Shown here piece after piece: positions 12,000 to 22,563 of a stretch of 64,000 bases of DNA. The translations under genes were made by a program, and so were the position numbers. Position 1 is the first letter of the stretch; the number at the start of each line of letters is the position of its first letter. The stretch comes from Adiantum capillus-veneris. Its lineage: Eukaryota > Streptophyta > Polypodiopsida > Polypodiales > Pteridaceae. The stretch lies in NCBI GenBank assembly GCA_014529385.2, contig CM043942.1:62641184-62705183 (forward strand), read 5' to 3'. The notes under the pieces are model-generated. The model had not been told where the DNA came from, made no database searches, and saw only the letters and a program-made list of their open reading frames with translations.

Positions 12000-12870
12000 G
12001 TACTGTCATGTTGCATAAAGATTTGCTTTCACTTAATCTAAAAAAAAATTGGTATCCTGGGGTGCAGACAAGGCCATATAATGCAAAAAAAGGGGTGGCC
12101 ACAAGCGCGCGTAGTGAGCCATCCAAAACTGCTGGATGGGCCATATGTGGGCCCTTGTGGCCACCCTTTTTTTGTATAATTAGGCTATTGCTGCACTCCA
12201 GAACCCTGGAAAAGATGAGATGAACCTAAAATTGAACTTTTCAAGCACATTATGCCTTCCTTCAACTCAACTTACTAGTTCCCTGCACCAAAAGGGAAAA
12301 TCACATTGGACAGTATAAAAATCTAGTCTCATGCTGCATAAACATCTGGTTTCATCAAATATTAACATTCTTGCTATTATAAGGGGCAGACAAGGCCATA
12401 TAATGCAAAAAAAGGGGTGGCCACAAGGGCGCGCAGGTGAGCATCCAAAACTGTTGGATGGGCCATCTGCGCGCCCTTGTGGCCACCCTTTTTTTTGCAT
12501 AATTAGGCTATTGTTGCACTCCAGGACCTTGGAAAAGGTGAGATGAATGTAAAATTTAACTTTTCAAGCACATTATGCCTTCCTTCAACTCAACTTACTA
12601 GTTCCCTGCACCAAAAGGCCAAATCACATTGATTAATATAAAAATCTAGTCTCATGCTACATAAACATCTGGTTTCATCAGCTATTAACATTTTTGCTAT
12701 CCTAAGGGGCAAACAAAGCTAGAAAATGCAAAAAAAAAGGGTGGCCACAAGGGCGCGCAGATGAGCCATCCAACAGTTTTGGATGGCTCATCTGCGCGCC
12801 CTTGTGGCCACCCTTTTTTTTTGCATTTTCTAGCTTTGTTTGCCCCTTAGGATGGCAAAAATGTTAATAT
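12000..12870. repeat. Tandem array of three ~322-bp units, each with a hairpin
   Basis: The phrase ATGCAAAAAAAGGGGTGGCC starts units at about 12081, 12403 and 12726, a period of 322-323 bp. The sequence between (for example GCACATTATGCCTTCCTTCA) is nearly identical in the first two spacers. Each unit has a foldback centred on GAGCCATCC...GGATGG. The third hairpin is far longer and better paired than the first two. Confidence 0.88.
12682..12870. repeat. Long near-perfect hairpin (two ~92-bp arms, 5-base loop)
   Basis: The left arm 12682-12773 and right arm 12779-12870 are almost perfectly complementary around the loop CAGTT. The core is GGCGCGCAGATGAGCCATCC, GC-rich in an AT-rich setting. An RNA from either strand would fold into a ~90-bp stem, a good Dicer-type substrate. 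Confidence 0.9.
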
Positions 12871-14659
12871 TTGATTTAAATTTAACTCTTCATGGCCAAA
12901 ACCACTTAACTTAAAACACATGGATAAACCGAAAAGCCAAATCACTATGGAGACAGTAGACACAACTCTTAATCATTTTGTCATTGCAAAGTCATCTGAA
13001 ATGATGTGAGCCTCTACAACTTCTTGAATAGCCTCCAACGCTATTGCTTGCATTTTATACTGATTTCCATAGCTTTGAAGCACCTCCTTCACCGTGTGAG
13101 CATATTTTTAATGCATGGCCATGATTCAAGTGTTAGGTTTTTTTTTTTTTTTTTTTTTAAGTGTTGAACTTTTCGGTTGTTTTCAACAGCTTCTAGATTT
13201 CAATCCGGCTTCGAATCTGTATGGGCTTGTCTCACATAAATTTGTTCATCTCATCGCGTTCTTTGACCATCATGTGATGAGAAAAAATCATATCTTGCTC
13301 GCATTCTCCAAAAATCAATGTGCAAGTTGACAATTTATTTAAAAATGATGTAAAACATACATTTTTTACTTTTTTCTTAATCTACGGGCTCCAACGAGCA
13401 TTAAAACCATGGAATCTGAAAATACTCAAAGAACCATTGTTTTTTATTGTGTTAAGGACTTTATTTCCTACATACAAAACTTTCCCAAAATCTCGCCCTA
13501 ACACCTTCAAAAGTGGCTTCCAAGGAGTATACTCGGTCAAAATTTGAAACTGAAGAAAAACAATCAGAATGAACTCCTAAACTGTGTATAAACTTTAGAA
13601 TAACCAAAATTTCCTTCGAAAAAAAGTTATGCTAAAAATTTGAAAATAGCCCCCCATTGGACTCCCCACAACGATAGAAGTCAAAGGGTTCAAGGAGAGG
13701 TATGGTGTCACAAGTGCATGGTGGGAATCTCATCGAGGTTTATTCCGTCAAGATCTCTTGTACTTTATCATGTCTTCTCATGTACAATCTTACAAAAAAA
13801 AAAGATACTTTAAATGACTACAAATCTTATTTAACTTATCAAACAATCTAAAATATGGTAGACCAAGAGTGCTCTTACACATCAACAAACAAAAAAGTCC
13901 AAACTTCTTCTCATTAACTTTGATAAACATACATTCGTGAACAACTTCCAAGGGGTAGTGCAGTCATAGTTCTTACATCCATTCCATGACATGGTATGCT
14001 CAAGGGGTGACCTATCATATAAAAATATCTCTGGTGGGGGTGCCCTCATGTTAGGAAAGGGTGTGCTGCTGATGAAAAGTTGTTGTATTGTCCTACTAGG
14101 GATCTCTCCATGTTAGCATAGTGATTTTTGGTGTAGTGGGAGCCACATTGCTTGAGGAGAGCTTTGTGCCACCGTAAAAGCTTCATGTTATTCTAGTTCC
14201 TTGAGCCATTCTTGCATTAGGATGAGATTACCCACCTCTAATAAGGATGGATTTGAAGCACCTACCTGCAAGATGTAACAAAGAAGGCTTTTTTAGAGGA
14301 AAAGTGGTGACACTTGACCTCTCTAACCTGCACCCACTGTTTCTTGTAATGCCACTGTTTTGAGCTGAAGAGCTTGACATTCGTGCATCCACGAATGCAA
14401 AGAAGCACCTGCACCCATACACAACCAATTGCAATAGCCTAACAAGCCTACTTCTCCCCTCCCAAGATATTGAAGAACCATACACATTCGTCTCACCGAC
14501 AGTATGAAGATCTTGGGATGACCTCTGCTCACCCTCACGTGCGGCCTTCGGTGCAAACACCGCGGACAAGCAATATGTACACTTTTGTTGTGCGGAGTAC
14601 ATGGTGGTGGAGGGATACGATTTGTGATGTCCGTGAGCACCATGGCAGTTGTTGCGTGA

Positions 14660-14905
14660 GGAAGCAAAGAATGAAAAGAAAGAGGGGGGAGGGAGAGGGA
14701 GGAACATGGGAGGAGAGAAGGGGCAGAGGGGGAGAGGGAGAGAGAGGGGAGGAGGAGGAGAGAAGGGGGTAGGGAGGGAGAGGAGAGGAACATGGGAGGA
14801 GAGAAGGGGGGAGAGGGGGGAGAGGGAGAGAGAGGGGAGGCGGAGGAGAGAAGGGGGTAGGGAGGGAGAGGAGAGGGAGAGAGGAGGAAGGAGGAGGAGA
14901 GAACA
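14660..14905. repeat. Purine (G/A)-rich minisatellite
   Basis: Almost uninterrupted G/A on the plus strand, with an internal unit of about 86 bp starting at GAACATGGGAGGAGAG (14702 and 14788). Long Pro/Ser/Leu-rich ORFs on the minus strand are translations of this tract, not genes. Confidence 0.85.
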
Positions 14906-15321
14906 AAGGTTTTTTTTTTGGGGGGGGATTTTTTTTTGAAAAAGTGGACTTTTAGTGTTTGTAGGTTTAAGAAAATGTCAAAAAATGATTTTTTGATGTG
15001 TATATATGTTGGGAGGGAATTTAAAGTCAAAAATAAGTAAAAATAACTTTCTTGAAAAAAAGTCAAATTTTGGCTCTTGGTGACCCACGTTTTTGCTGAT
15101 GTGACCACACCCCTTTACTCCCTTCACTTTCCAAAAGCTAGAGAGAGAAAGTGACCTCTTAGGTCCACATCCTACATGTGTCTAAAAAAAGGCTAGAAAA
15201 GTCTACTCAAAACTAGCTTCTTGAATGCCCTTGTCCCCTTAACCCTACACAACATTAGCCTTAATCCCTAAAAATTAGGATTCCTTACAAGGCCCATGCA
15301 AGGTTCATATTTCTCCTAATG

Positions 15322-15807
15322 GTCACCTGCATAATCTGAGTCTGTAAAACCCTTTACACTTAGCTCCTGACTCCCATAGCATATACGCATACTCTTTGTA
15401 GCTTTCAGGTATCTCAATATTCCTTTCACTGCCTCCCAATGTTTCTTGCCTGGGTTTGACATGTATCGACTTACTACTCCCACTGCAAATGCAATGTCTG
15501 GGAGAGTAGCAATCATTGCATACATCAAACTACCCACTGCAGACGCATATGGAATCTTATCCATTTCAGCCTTTTCTTCCTCAGACACAGGACAATCTTG
15601 TTTGCTAAGTTTCACATATGGTGGCAATGGAACACTGGGTGCCTTTCCCTTCTCCATATTGAAACGTTGCAAAACCTTGTCAATATACTCTGTTTGAGAT
15701 AACCAAATCAACTTCTTTGATCTGTCTCTCTCAATGCGCATACCAAGTATATGACTTGCCTCACCCATGTCTTTCATGTCAAACGATTTTGCCATCTTTG
15801 ACTTCAA
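15322..15807 (-). pseudogene. Copia A1 reverse transcriptase, C-terminal part
   Basis: This is the downstream half of Copia reverse transcriptase and the connection to RNase H. Visible motifs: MGEASHILGMRIERDRS, LSQTEYIDKVLQRF, VGSLMYAMIATLPDIAFAVG, HWEAVKGILRYLKAT and FTDSDYAGD. It is out of frame with the preceding RT section (15820-17220), and its 3' end is cut by the nested insertion, where two foreign codons precede a stop. Confidence 0.9.
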
Positions 15808-15819
15808 AGCTGAAATTTC

Positions 15820-17220
15820 TTACAAGTGCTTGCCAGCAATCAACATGTCAGCCACATACAAAATAAGGATCAGCCAACTACCATCCTTAGCCTTCTTTGT
15901 ATATAGACAGTGATCGAACTCACTACGTTTGTAGCCTTGAGAAAGCATAAACTTGTGGAATTTATGGTACCATGCCCTCGGTGATTGTTTTAAGCCATAA
16001 AGACTCTTTAACAACTGGCATACCCAATCTTCCTTGCCTTTCTCAACAAACCCTTCTGGCTGCTGCATGTAAATTTCCACATCTAAATCACCATGCAAGA
16101 ACGTTGTCTTGACATCCATTTGGTGCAACACCAAATCTAATATGGCAACCAATGCAAGAAAGCATCTCAATGTAGTCATCTTGACCACCGGAGAGAAGAC
16201 TTCATCAAAGTCAATGCCTTGTTCTTGCTTAAAGCCCTTGGCAACAAGCCTTGCTTTGTACTTTGGCTGACTATCATGAGCGGTGATCTTATACCAGTAA
16301 ACCCATTTACAAGGTAGAGCCTTTTTGCCCTGTGGTAATTTAACTAGCTTCCATGTCTTGTTTTTATGCAGAGCTCTCATCTCTGACTTCATGGCCGATT
16401 GCCAATTCCCGGAGTCCTTCATTTGCACTACTTCCTTGTAACATGAAGGCTCATTGCAATCAGTCAACATGACATAGTTCATAGATGGAACAAACCTATC
16501 AGGAGGTCGCGTGACACGTCCAGATCTACTCACAATAGGTGGCTCAGGCTCAGCCACAACCTGTGGTTCCACTCTATCCTGTCCTTGCTCCTCTTGAGCC
16601 CTGACATTTTGTCTTGCACGTGCAGGTCCGTCTTCATGGAAGACAACTCTTCTAATCTCCTCAACCCTCTCTGGTTTAGAATGATATTTGGATTCATTAA
16701 AGTGAACATCATTGCTGCGGACAACCTTTCTGGATTCGGAATCCCAAAGTCTGTACCCCATCTCACCAGAATTACCATAGCCTAGAAAGATGCACTTTCT
16801 ACTCTTTGGCTCAAGTTTGTTCCTAAATTCCTTTGGAACGTGAGTATATGCCTCACAGACAAAGACTCTGAGATGCTTGTATGAGGGCATTTTGCCTGAC
16901 CATACCATCTCTGGCACTGAATCCTTCTGCAAAACCTTGCTAGGAGATCTATTTACAAGATGAACAGCTGTTGATAAAGCTTCAGCCCAAAACCCATTTG
17001 GCAGCTGTGCATTAGACAACATACTTCTGACCTTCTCTTGTATGGTCCTATTCATCCTCTCAGCAACACCATTTTGAGGAGGATTGTAAGGAGCAGTAAG
17101 TTCACGTTTTATACCTTTTGACTCACAAAAGTCCTGAAAGGCCTTTGAAACATACTCTCCACCATTGTCAGTGCGTAAGCATTTAAGCTTCTTGCCACTC
17201 TGATTCTCCACAAGTGTCAC
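15820..17220 (-). pseudogene. Copia A1 integrase C-half and reverse transcriptase
   Basis: A 466-residue open stretch. It starts in the integrase core (LRTDNGGEY, second catalytic Asp; NPPQNGVAERMNRT, catalytic Glu), then the Copia-specific segment (LRVFVCEAYTHVP, CIFLGYG) and reverse transcriptase (WVYWYKITAHDSQPKYKARL, KGFKQEQGIDF, MDVKTTFLHGDL, KSLYGLKQSPRAWY). The catalytic box normally YVDD reads YVAD near residue 457, an Asp to Ala change that should abolish polymerase activity. A frameshift then ends the ORF after AGKHL. Upstream, a frameshift and TAA separate it from 17265-18878. Confidence 0.93.
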
Positions 17221-17264
17221 AAACGTTTGAAAACACTAAACGCTTCATCCTTGTGCTTGAGAAA

Positions 17265-18878
17265 TTAAACCCATACTTTCCTCGAGTAATCATCTATAAA
17301 TGTCATAAAGTAAGAAGCTCCCCCTAGAGATAGGTTAGGCATAGGTCCACACAAATCACTATGAACAAGTGCCAACTGTGTATCTCTTCTACTGCTTCTA
17401 TGCTTATGTGGCTGCTGTGTTTGCTTACCATACAGACAATGTTCACAGAATTCAAAATCATTAAATGAAAAGCCAGGCAAATAACCAGAACGAGACAAGA
17501 TTTCCATTCCCTTCTTGGACATATGTCCTAACCGGCTATGCCACAAAGAAACGTTCGGCTGCTCGGTTACATTGATTACATTTTTAGAGACATTTGATAC
17601 ATAAATCATGTAAAGTCCTCCAGACTTTACTCCATGTGCTACTGTCATAGAACCCTTGGATATCTTCCACATGTTCTGTCCAAAAGTGGTGACGTAGCCA
17701 GCATCATCAAGTAAACATGTGCTGATCAAGCTCTTTGTAATTGCGGGAACATGTCTCACATCCTTCAGCGTGAAAGAAGAGCCATTCTGAAACTTCAATT
17801 GAACATCTCCAACACCTAAGATCTCACATGTCTGCCCATTGCCTAGCCGAACATGATCTTGAGTGGTCACATAAGAGGTAAAACACTCCTTGTTTGGAGA
17901 CACATGAAGTGATGCCCCTGAGTCTATAATCCAGTCACTCAATGCATTTCCATCAGATGCTGTAAGAAGAGCTGAGTCCATTGTATTCTTCAAGAAGTAG
18001 ATGTCTCCTGACACTAGACTGTCATCCTCTGCAACAGTGTTTGTCACATTTATTTCTTGAATCTTCACTGAGGACTTGTTCTTCTCACCATGGTCTTCAG
18101 CTTTCTCTTTGCCTTTTTCTGCTTTCCATTCTCTACAGTCTCTTTTCATGTGACCCTTCTTGCCACAATGGTAGCATTCTATGTCACTCTTGCCTTTAGC
18201 ACTGCGGGACTTGCTACGAGACTGATTCCTCTTTCCACCTTTGTACTTTTCTTTGGTCCTTCCCCTGACAACTAAGGCTGTTCCTTTGCCTTTGTCCATT
18301 GTCTTTCTATTGGTTTCTTCAGTAAGCAGACTTCCTTCTACACCTGCTATGTTCAAACCATCTGGAGGTGCAGAATTACTCAAAGCTGTGCGAAAAGTGT
18401 CCCAACTTTCCGGCAATGTGATCAACAGGAACATAGCTCTAACAGGTTCATCAAACTTGACACCTTGAGCTCACAACTGACTATAGATTGTGTTGAATTC
18501 ATTCAGATGATTGGAAATAGGTGTCCCTTCTTTCATCTTCAAGTCAACAAGCTTCTTAATCCAGTATACCTGTGAAGCTGCACTCTGCTTCTCATAAAGA
18601 TCACTCAGCTTTAACCATGCTTGATAAGCCGACATCTCGTCTGCTACATTGAAGTAAACGCTTTCTGCCAAAGTCAGCATAATGGTAGAAAGTGCCAATT
18701 CATCCATTTCTCTCCATTCATCTTCGTCCATATCTTCTGGTTTTATCCCCTTGAGCTTTATAGGTTTTATCTGCTTCTTTTGTACCAACACGTGCCAAAT
18801 CTGCTTCTTCCACAATGGGAAATTGGTTCCATCCAGCTTCTTAATATTGTAAAGAGCAGTGTCCTGTGATCCAGCCAT
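17265..18878 (-). pseudogene. Copia A1 Gag, protease and integrase N-terminus
   Basis: Starts at MAGSQDTALYNIKKLDGTNF, the typical Copia Gag opening (KLDGTNFPLWKKQIW). One TGA (18471-18473) interrupts at codon 136; the frame resumes without shift, and the surroundings suggest an original CGA. Zinc knuckle CYHCGKKGHMKRDC lies near residue 235 of the continuous frame. Aspartic protease motif WIIDSGAS is near 317, the pre-integrase HSRLGHMSKKG near 446, and the first integrase motif HSDLCGPM near 505. The stretch ends with TAA after DDYSRKVWV. Gag packages the element RNA, and protease would cleave the polyprotein. Confidence 0.93.
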
Positions 18879-19363
18879 AGCTACGCTTCACAGTGGTTTA
18901 CTTTCCTGGGAAACAGTCGGCAGAGTTTCCCCTGTAAACTGACCTCTGAACCAATATCAACCTGATGAACTAGTGGATGTCGCCTACAGTCTGTGTGTAG
19001 ATGCGCCCGTGTCGTATGTGACACGCCTCCAAGAACTGTGAGTCGTCCTTCGATGTGTAGACAGCCACAAATCAACACTTTGGGAGTGTCGATATCCTCA
19101 GCACCTGCAGTCGTAGGCCGAAAACCCCAAATTTGCAGAGTCGGATCTGCACCCGCCAAGACCACGTAGTCGAAAATGGCCTGCGCAGACCTTTGTCGAA
19201 GCCGAACGATGGCCGAGATGACCTCATAATGAAATTCTGAGCACACCTAATCCTACGGGATGTTCCCACAAGAATTGGGGCCGTGTCTTTGCCTGTCGAG
19301 TTTCACTCCAATCTGAGCTGGTGACTCTAGCCTCCTGCAGTGCTTCCCCGAGCCTCAATCTAA
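18879..19363 (-). other. Copia A1 5' leader between primer site and gag
   Basis: About 485 bp between PBS and gag start. Minus-strand ORFs at 18881-19246 and 19072-19269 have no recognisable domain and probably only reflect leader composition. RNA packaging signals would be expected here but cannot be seen by eye. Confidence 0.6.
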
Positions 19364-19375
19364 GCTCTGATACCA
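19364..19375 (-). promoter_or_regulatory. Copia A1 primer-binding site (initiator tRNA-Met)
   Basis: TGGTATCAGAGC on the minus strand, two bases inside the 5' LTR. It is complementary to the 3' end of plant initiator tRNA-Met, the usual primer for Copia minus-strand DNA synthesis. Confidence 0.93.
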
Positions 19376-19377
19376 GT

Positions 19378-19569
19378 TGAAGGAGTACGAGCGGAAGTGC
19401 GACGCGAGAGAGAGTGCGAGAAGAAGAGCGCGACGATATGGTGAACTCGCTCTACTGTAATGTGTAGAGCATAGTGAGTTCTTATTAGGTTTTTACAAAA
19501 GAATATGTGTACATACCTGGCGGCCCGCCCACTTACCTGGGCGACCACATTGGGCTTTATACCCCAACA
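19378..19569 (-). repeat. Copia A1 5' LTR
   Basis: 192 bp, the partner of 9150-9341. It begins (plus strand) TGAAGGAGTACG and ends ATACCCCAACA, followed by the target duplication CATTC. It would carry the element promoter and polyadenylation signals. Confidence 0.95.
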
Positions 19570-19574
19570 CATTC

Positions 19575-19785
19575 TAAAATAAAATACAACAATGAATCAC
19601 CCTTATGTCTTGGTCAGAGTCTTCCTCTGCTGGTGTGTCTATGGTGACCTTTTAAATGATTTGTTTTTTCCATCTTATTTTATTCATTTCCAGATATTCT
19701 TTTGAAAAATTGTCACAACAAAGAATAGTATTTGATTCATTGCTTCACTATTAATTGACTTTCGTAAAATTTTTGTGGACATGCT
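19575..19785. other. No gene seen
   Basis: About 210 bp of AT-rich sequence between the Copia A1 target duplication and the decamer array. Before Copia A1 inserted it was joined to the sequence left of 9150. It may contain the left end of the DNA transposon that follows. Confidence 0.4.
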
Positions 19786-20425
19786 TCAAAAGTGCAGTGC
19801 GGGTGCTTCACAAGTGCATGAGTTGCTTCTAAGGTGCTTTGCAGGTGGTTCGTGAGTGCTACGCAAGTGCTTCACAACTACATTAGCAACATTAGAAGTG
19901 CTTGCAAAGTGAATCACAAGTGCTAAGTAAGTGCTTCATGAGTGCTTCGCAAGTATATCATGAGTGCTTGCAAGTGCTACGTAACTTCAAACACTTTTAC
20001 AAAGTGCTTGTAAGTGTTTTGCACATGTTTGAAAGTGATTTCTAAGTGAATCAAAAGTGTTTTGCAAGTGCTAGGTAAGTACTTCATGAGTGCTTAGCAT
20101 GTGTATTGCAAGTGCTTGCACGTGCTTTGTAAGCGTAGGGCTCATGCTTCAAAAGCGCTTGCAAGTGCTTCAAAGTGCTTGCTGAGTAAATCAAAAGTGC
20201 TTAGCAAGTGCTTCCTAAGTGCATTTGAAGTTCTTGGAAAGTGCTTCATGAGTGCTTTGCAAGTGCTTTGAATCATTTCACGAGTTCTTGAACCACCAGA
20301 GAAGTGCTTTGATAGTGGTTTATAATTTTTAAAGAATTTTACGACTGAGTGAATCCCAAGTGCTTGCAAGCGCTTTATAAGTGTAGGGCATGTGCTTGCA
20401 AGTGCTTGAGAAATACTTGAGAGTG
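19786..20425 (+). repeat. Left decamer array, motif AAGTGCTTNN
   Basis: Dozens of imperfect copies of AAGTGCTT spaced mostly about 10 bp apart, including CAAGTGCTTC, TGAGTGCTTC and AAAGTGCTTG. Copies diverge by one or two bases, so the array is old. The motif is the reverse complement of the AAGCACTT units in the right array. Confidence 0.88.
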
Positions 20426-20719
20426 TCAGGAAGCATATGAACACACAAGTGCAAGTACAAGCAAGTATTGAAACAAAAATGAAAAAGGTGGACAGAAATG
20501 GATTATAGGTCTTTGTTAGAGGGTATGCTATTATAGATGTGTTCAAATCCTCTTCAATACAAATTGTTGGTTGTATTCTCAAAAATTCTCAACCCCCTAC
20601 ATGGTCTTTGTGCACACATCTTCAACGTTGACCTTTAATGCATGCAAAACAAAAGCAAGACAATTGTCTGCACCTTAACGCATACATATCTGATTCAGAA
20701 TAACCATCGACACAATGCA
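20426..20719. other. Spacer between left array and transposase remnant
   Basis: No feature recognised. It likely belongs to the 3' end of the transposase transcription unit or the transposon interior. The minus-strand ORF at 20142-20582 overlaps the array and is Ser/Leu/His-rich through the repeat, so it is not called. Confidence 0.4.
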
Positions 20720-21185
20720 ACAATCAAGACTTTGATGCACATGAAATCCCATTGTGCATCTCTATTCATGTCACCTACCTTAATCTCCCTGAACACATGA
20801 TCAACCCCGGTGGCCGTCAGTGGACACTATTTTCTATGGGTTGCAATGAGAAAGATAACCACACTCAAAACATTGTTCGGCACCCATCCATCTAGTTTCA
20901 TGTGTTAGAGATCTTTTAATCTTTTGATCACTGCACTAGCACCATCATGTTCTCCTTTGTCGTGGCCCAAAGCAAAAAAATTGTGCATCATCTTTAAACC
21001 AATCATGTTGAAGTACTAGGAAACAAAAAAGAATGGATGTGTAGAAAGAAAATAGTGTTACACAAACAAAGTATCACGGGTCTTATTTTTTGAAATGTAG
21101 AAATGGATAGTTTTCCATATGTCACCATGCGTTGAACGTATGTACAATATGTGCATCAAAATTGTGACTTGAGATGAATTCCAAT
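20720..21185 (-). pseudogene. Transposase-like pseudogene, C-terminal half
   Basis: Reading minus from the Copia B1 target site: HWNSSQVTILMHI continues the upstream half, then YISKNKTRDTLFV, a stop, another stop, and HNFFALGHDKGEHDGASAVI followed by KRLKDL and a stop. About 50 residues further a weaker VGDMNRDAQWDF segment is visible. From memory, GHGKGEHDGAG-type and DTLFV-type motifs occur together in an uncharacterised family of plant and invertebrate transposon-like proteins; I cannot name the superfamily. Several stops (TAA, TAG) make it a pseudogene. The expected middle segment with an S-D-G-x-x-S/Q motif is not seen and is probably deleted. Confidence 0.6.
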
Positions 21186-21412
21186 TGTTGGAATTAGGGT
21201 TGCAGAGAAATGCACACAGCTTGGAGAAGGCGAAGGAAGCTCAAGGCACACAATAGAGAGTGTGTTACTTAGTGTGCAATGGAAAGATAGATAGCCCTAG
21301 AGTGATGGGCGTATATACAATGCACGGGGGAAAAAACCTCCTAAAGAGGGAAAAAATGCCCTAGTGGTCCTATTGTGTTCACACACATCACTACCACATG
21401 TATATGGTAACA
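21186..21412 (-). repeat. Copia B1 3' LTR
   Basis: 227 bp, matching 23510-23732 with moderate divergence. The neighbouring polypurine tract lies just right of 21412. Confidence 0.93.
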
Positions 21413-21487
21413 AATCCCCTCTGGAGTGATGCGGTGAACGAGAGCTAGCACAAGAGTAAAGGGAAGTGCCATGCCCTGAGGACATGA

Positions 21488-21877
21488 TCAGTCCACAAAG
21501 GGGAGTAAGCCCAAAGATTTGTGGAAAGCTTCAAGCTTCTCATGAGACAATGCCTTTGTGAAAAGGTCTGCAAGGTTGTCCTGTATTGGCACATAAGCCA
21601 AGTTGATCTCTCCTGTTGAGAGCCTCTCCTTGACATAGTGGTAATGCACCTCAATGTGCTTTGTGCGAGCATGAAAAACTGGGTTCCTCGCAACTGCCAA
21701 TGCGCTATGACTGTGAGTGTAGATAGTGTTGTCAGTGTCCTGTCCAACACCCAAATCAGCCATAAGGACACACTCAACCGTAGCTATGAAGACTGCCTTG
21801 TACTCAGCCTCACAACTCGAAGTGGCCACAGTAGGTTGCTTCTTGATCAGCCATGATATACATGAACTGCCAAGCAT
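21488..21877 (-). pseudogene. Copia B1 RNase H
   Basis: RNase H end of pol: SSCISWLIKKQPTVATSS, CEAEYKAVF (catalytic Glu), YTHSHSALAVARNP where the catalytic Asp position (usually CDSQSA or KDNQSA) reads His-Ser-His and may be lost, TKHIEVHYHYVKERL and NLADLFTKAL. It ends LGLLPFVD then stop, the same C-terminus as in B2. The upstream junction to reverse transcriptase is out of frame and lacks the palm segment. Confidence 0.88.
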
Positions 21878-22140
21878 GAAATTTTCCTCATTGGACTGTT
21901 AGGAAAGCCTTGTTTGACCAAATGAGTGTCAGCTTTCTCATACCAAGCACGAGGAGATTGCTTCAACCCATACAAAGCCTTGTTACATTTGCACACTTTG
22001 TCCTCTTGTCCTTTCTTGACAAAACCACGAGGCTGTGTTACATAAACTTCCTCAAATATGTCACCAATCGAGAAAGCAGTAACAATGTCTGATTGATGTA
22101 CATCCCAACCAAAATGAGCTGCCAATACATAGAAAATGCA
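21847..22140 (-). pseudogene. Copia B1 reverse transcriptase fragment
   Basis: FGWDVHQSDIVTAFSIGDIF carries the first RT catalytic Asp region, followed by EEVYVTQPRGFVKKGQ and KALYGLKQSPRAWY. After PNSPMRK the sequence jumps straight to the RNase H part (SCLAVHVYHG in this frame). The YVDD palm motif and the rest of the polymerase, present in B2, are therefore deleted. Confidence 0.88.
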
Positions 22141-22149
22141 CAGTAGTCA

Positions 22150-22554
22150 TACGACAAGTGGGAGAAAAAGTCTCTCATAATCTAAGCCTTTTTGCTGTGC
22201 ATAACCCTTTGCAACAAGTCAAGCCTTATGGTGATCGATCTCACCATCCGGCTTGCGTTTCAACTTGTAAACCCACTTTGTACCAGTGGCCTTTTTGCCA
22301 GGAGGCAAATCACATAAAGTCCATGTGTCATTTTCTATAAGTGCATCATATTCTGATTGCATGGTAGCCATCCAATTTTTTGAATTTTGTGCTTCATCAA
22401 AAGATAGAGGCTCCTCAACATCATGTAAGCTAGACACAGCCAAAGCATAACAATCTGATGCATAAGATGCATGGCCAAAGCCTGAACGAGTACAACTAGA
22501 CAATGGTGCATCCAATTTACTGTCACGCAATGTATGCACCAGCCATTTTGGCAT
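22150..22554 (-). pseudogene. Copia B1 pol, segment preceding RT core
   Basis: MPKWLVHTLRDSKLDAPLSS through NWMATMQSEYDALIENDTW and GTKWVYKLKRKPDGEIDHHK. The frame stops at a TGA (22216-22218) where the sister copy B2 has CGA (Arg) in KARLVAKGY. Beyond it the KGYAQQKG segment is readable with a CAG where B2 carries TAG. The reciprocal differences document independent decay of the two copies. Confidence 0.9.
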
Positions 22555-22563
22555 ACCTCTAGC

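Larger units (their letters stand above)
9855..15321. mobile_element. Nested insertion, probable non-autonomous DNA transposon
   Basis: 5,467 bp inserted in Copia A1 pol between the DYAGD and RSTSG motifs. Its ends are imperfect inverted repeats: the left begins CATTAGGAAAAATATGAACC and the reverse complement of the right begins CATTAGGAGAAATATGAACC. Both carry a nearby GGGATTAAGG word. AT-rich subterminal regions on both sides (about 10080-10270 and 14940-15090) look loosely alike in inverse orientation. No transposase was found. The interior holds a three-unit hairpin array, a T20 run (13139-13158), a purine-rich tract and no supportable gene. The target duplication is at most one base, so the superfamily is uncertain. 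Confidence 0.65.
9150..19569 (-). mobile_element. Copia LTR retrotransposon A1 with nested insertion
   Basis: A complete-ended Ty1/Copia element on the minus strand. LTRs at 9150-9341 and 19378-19569 (192 bp each) begin TGAAGGAGTACG and end CCCCAACA, with few differences. The 5-bp target duplication CATTC is perfect (9145-9149 and 19570-19574). A primer site matching initiator tRNA-Met (TGGTATCAGAGC, minus) lies at 19364-19375, and a purine tract adjoins the left LTR. Domain order is Gag, zinc knuckle, protease, integrase, reverse transcriptase, RNase H, as in Copia. A foreign 5.5-kb segment (9855-15321) splits the frame just before RNase H. Stops, frameshifts and an active-site change make this copy dead. 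Confidence 0.95.

Noticed and set aside
14228-15108. Long Pro/Ser/Leu-rich minus-strand ORFs up to 261 codons
   Set aside because: They arise from the stop-poor pyrimidine strand of the purine-rich tract; no domain, and overlapping ORFs exist in three frames.
18881-19269. 121- and 65-codon minus-strand ORFs in Copia A1 leader
   Set aside because: They lie between primer site and gag, no domain; typical chance ORFs of a GC-richer leader.
19786-20425. Possible CRISPR-like or telomere-like array
   Set aside because: Units are 10 bp with no spacers, degenerate, and in a plant context; the motif is not a telomere repeat.
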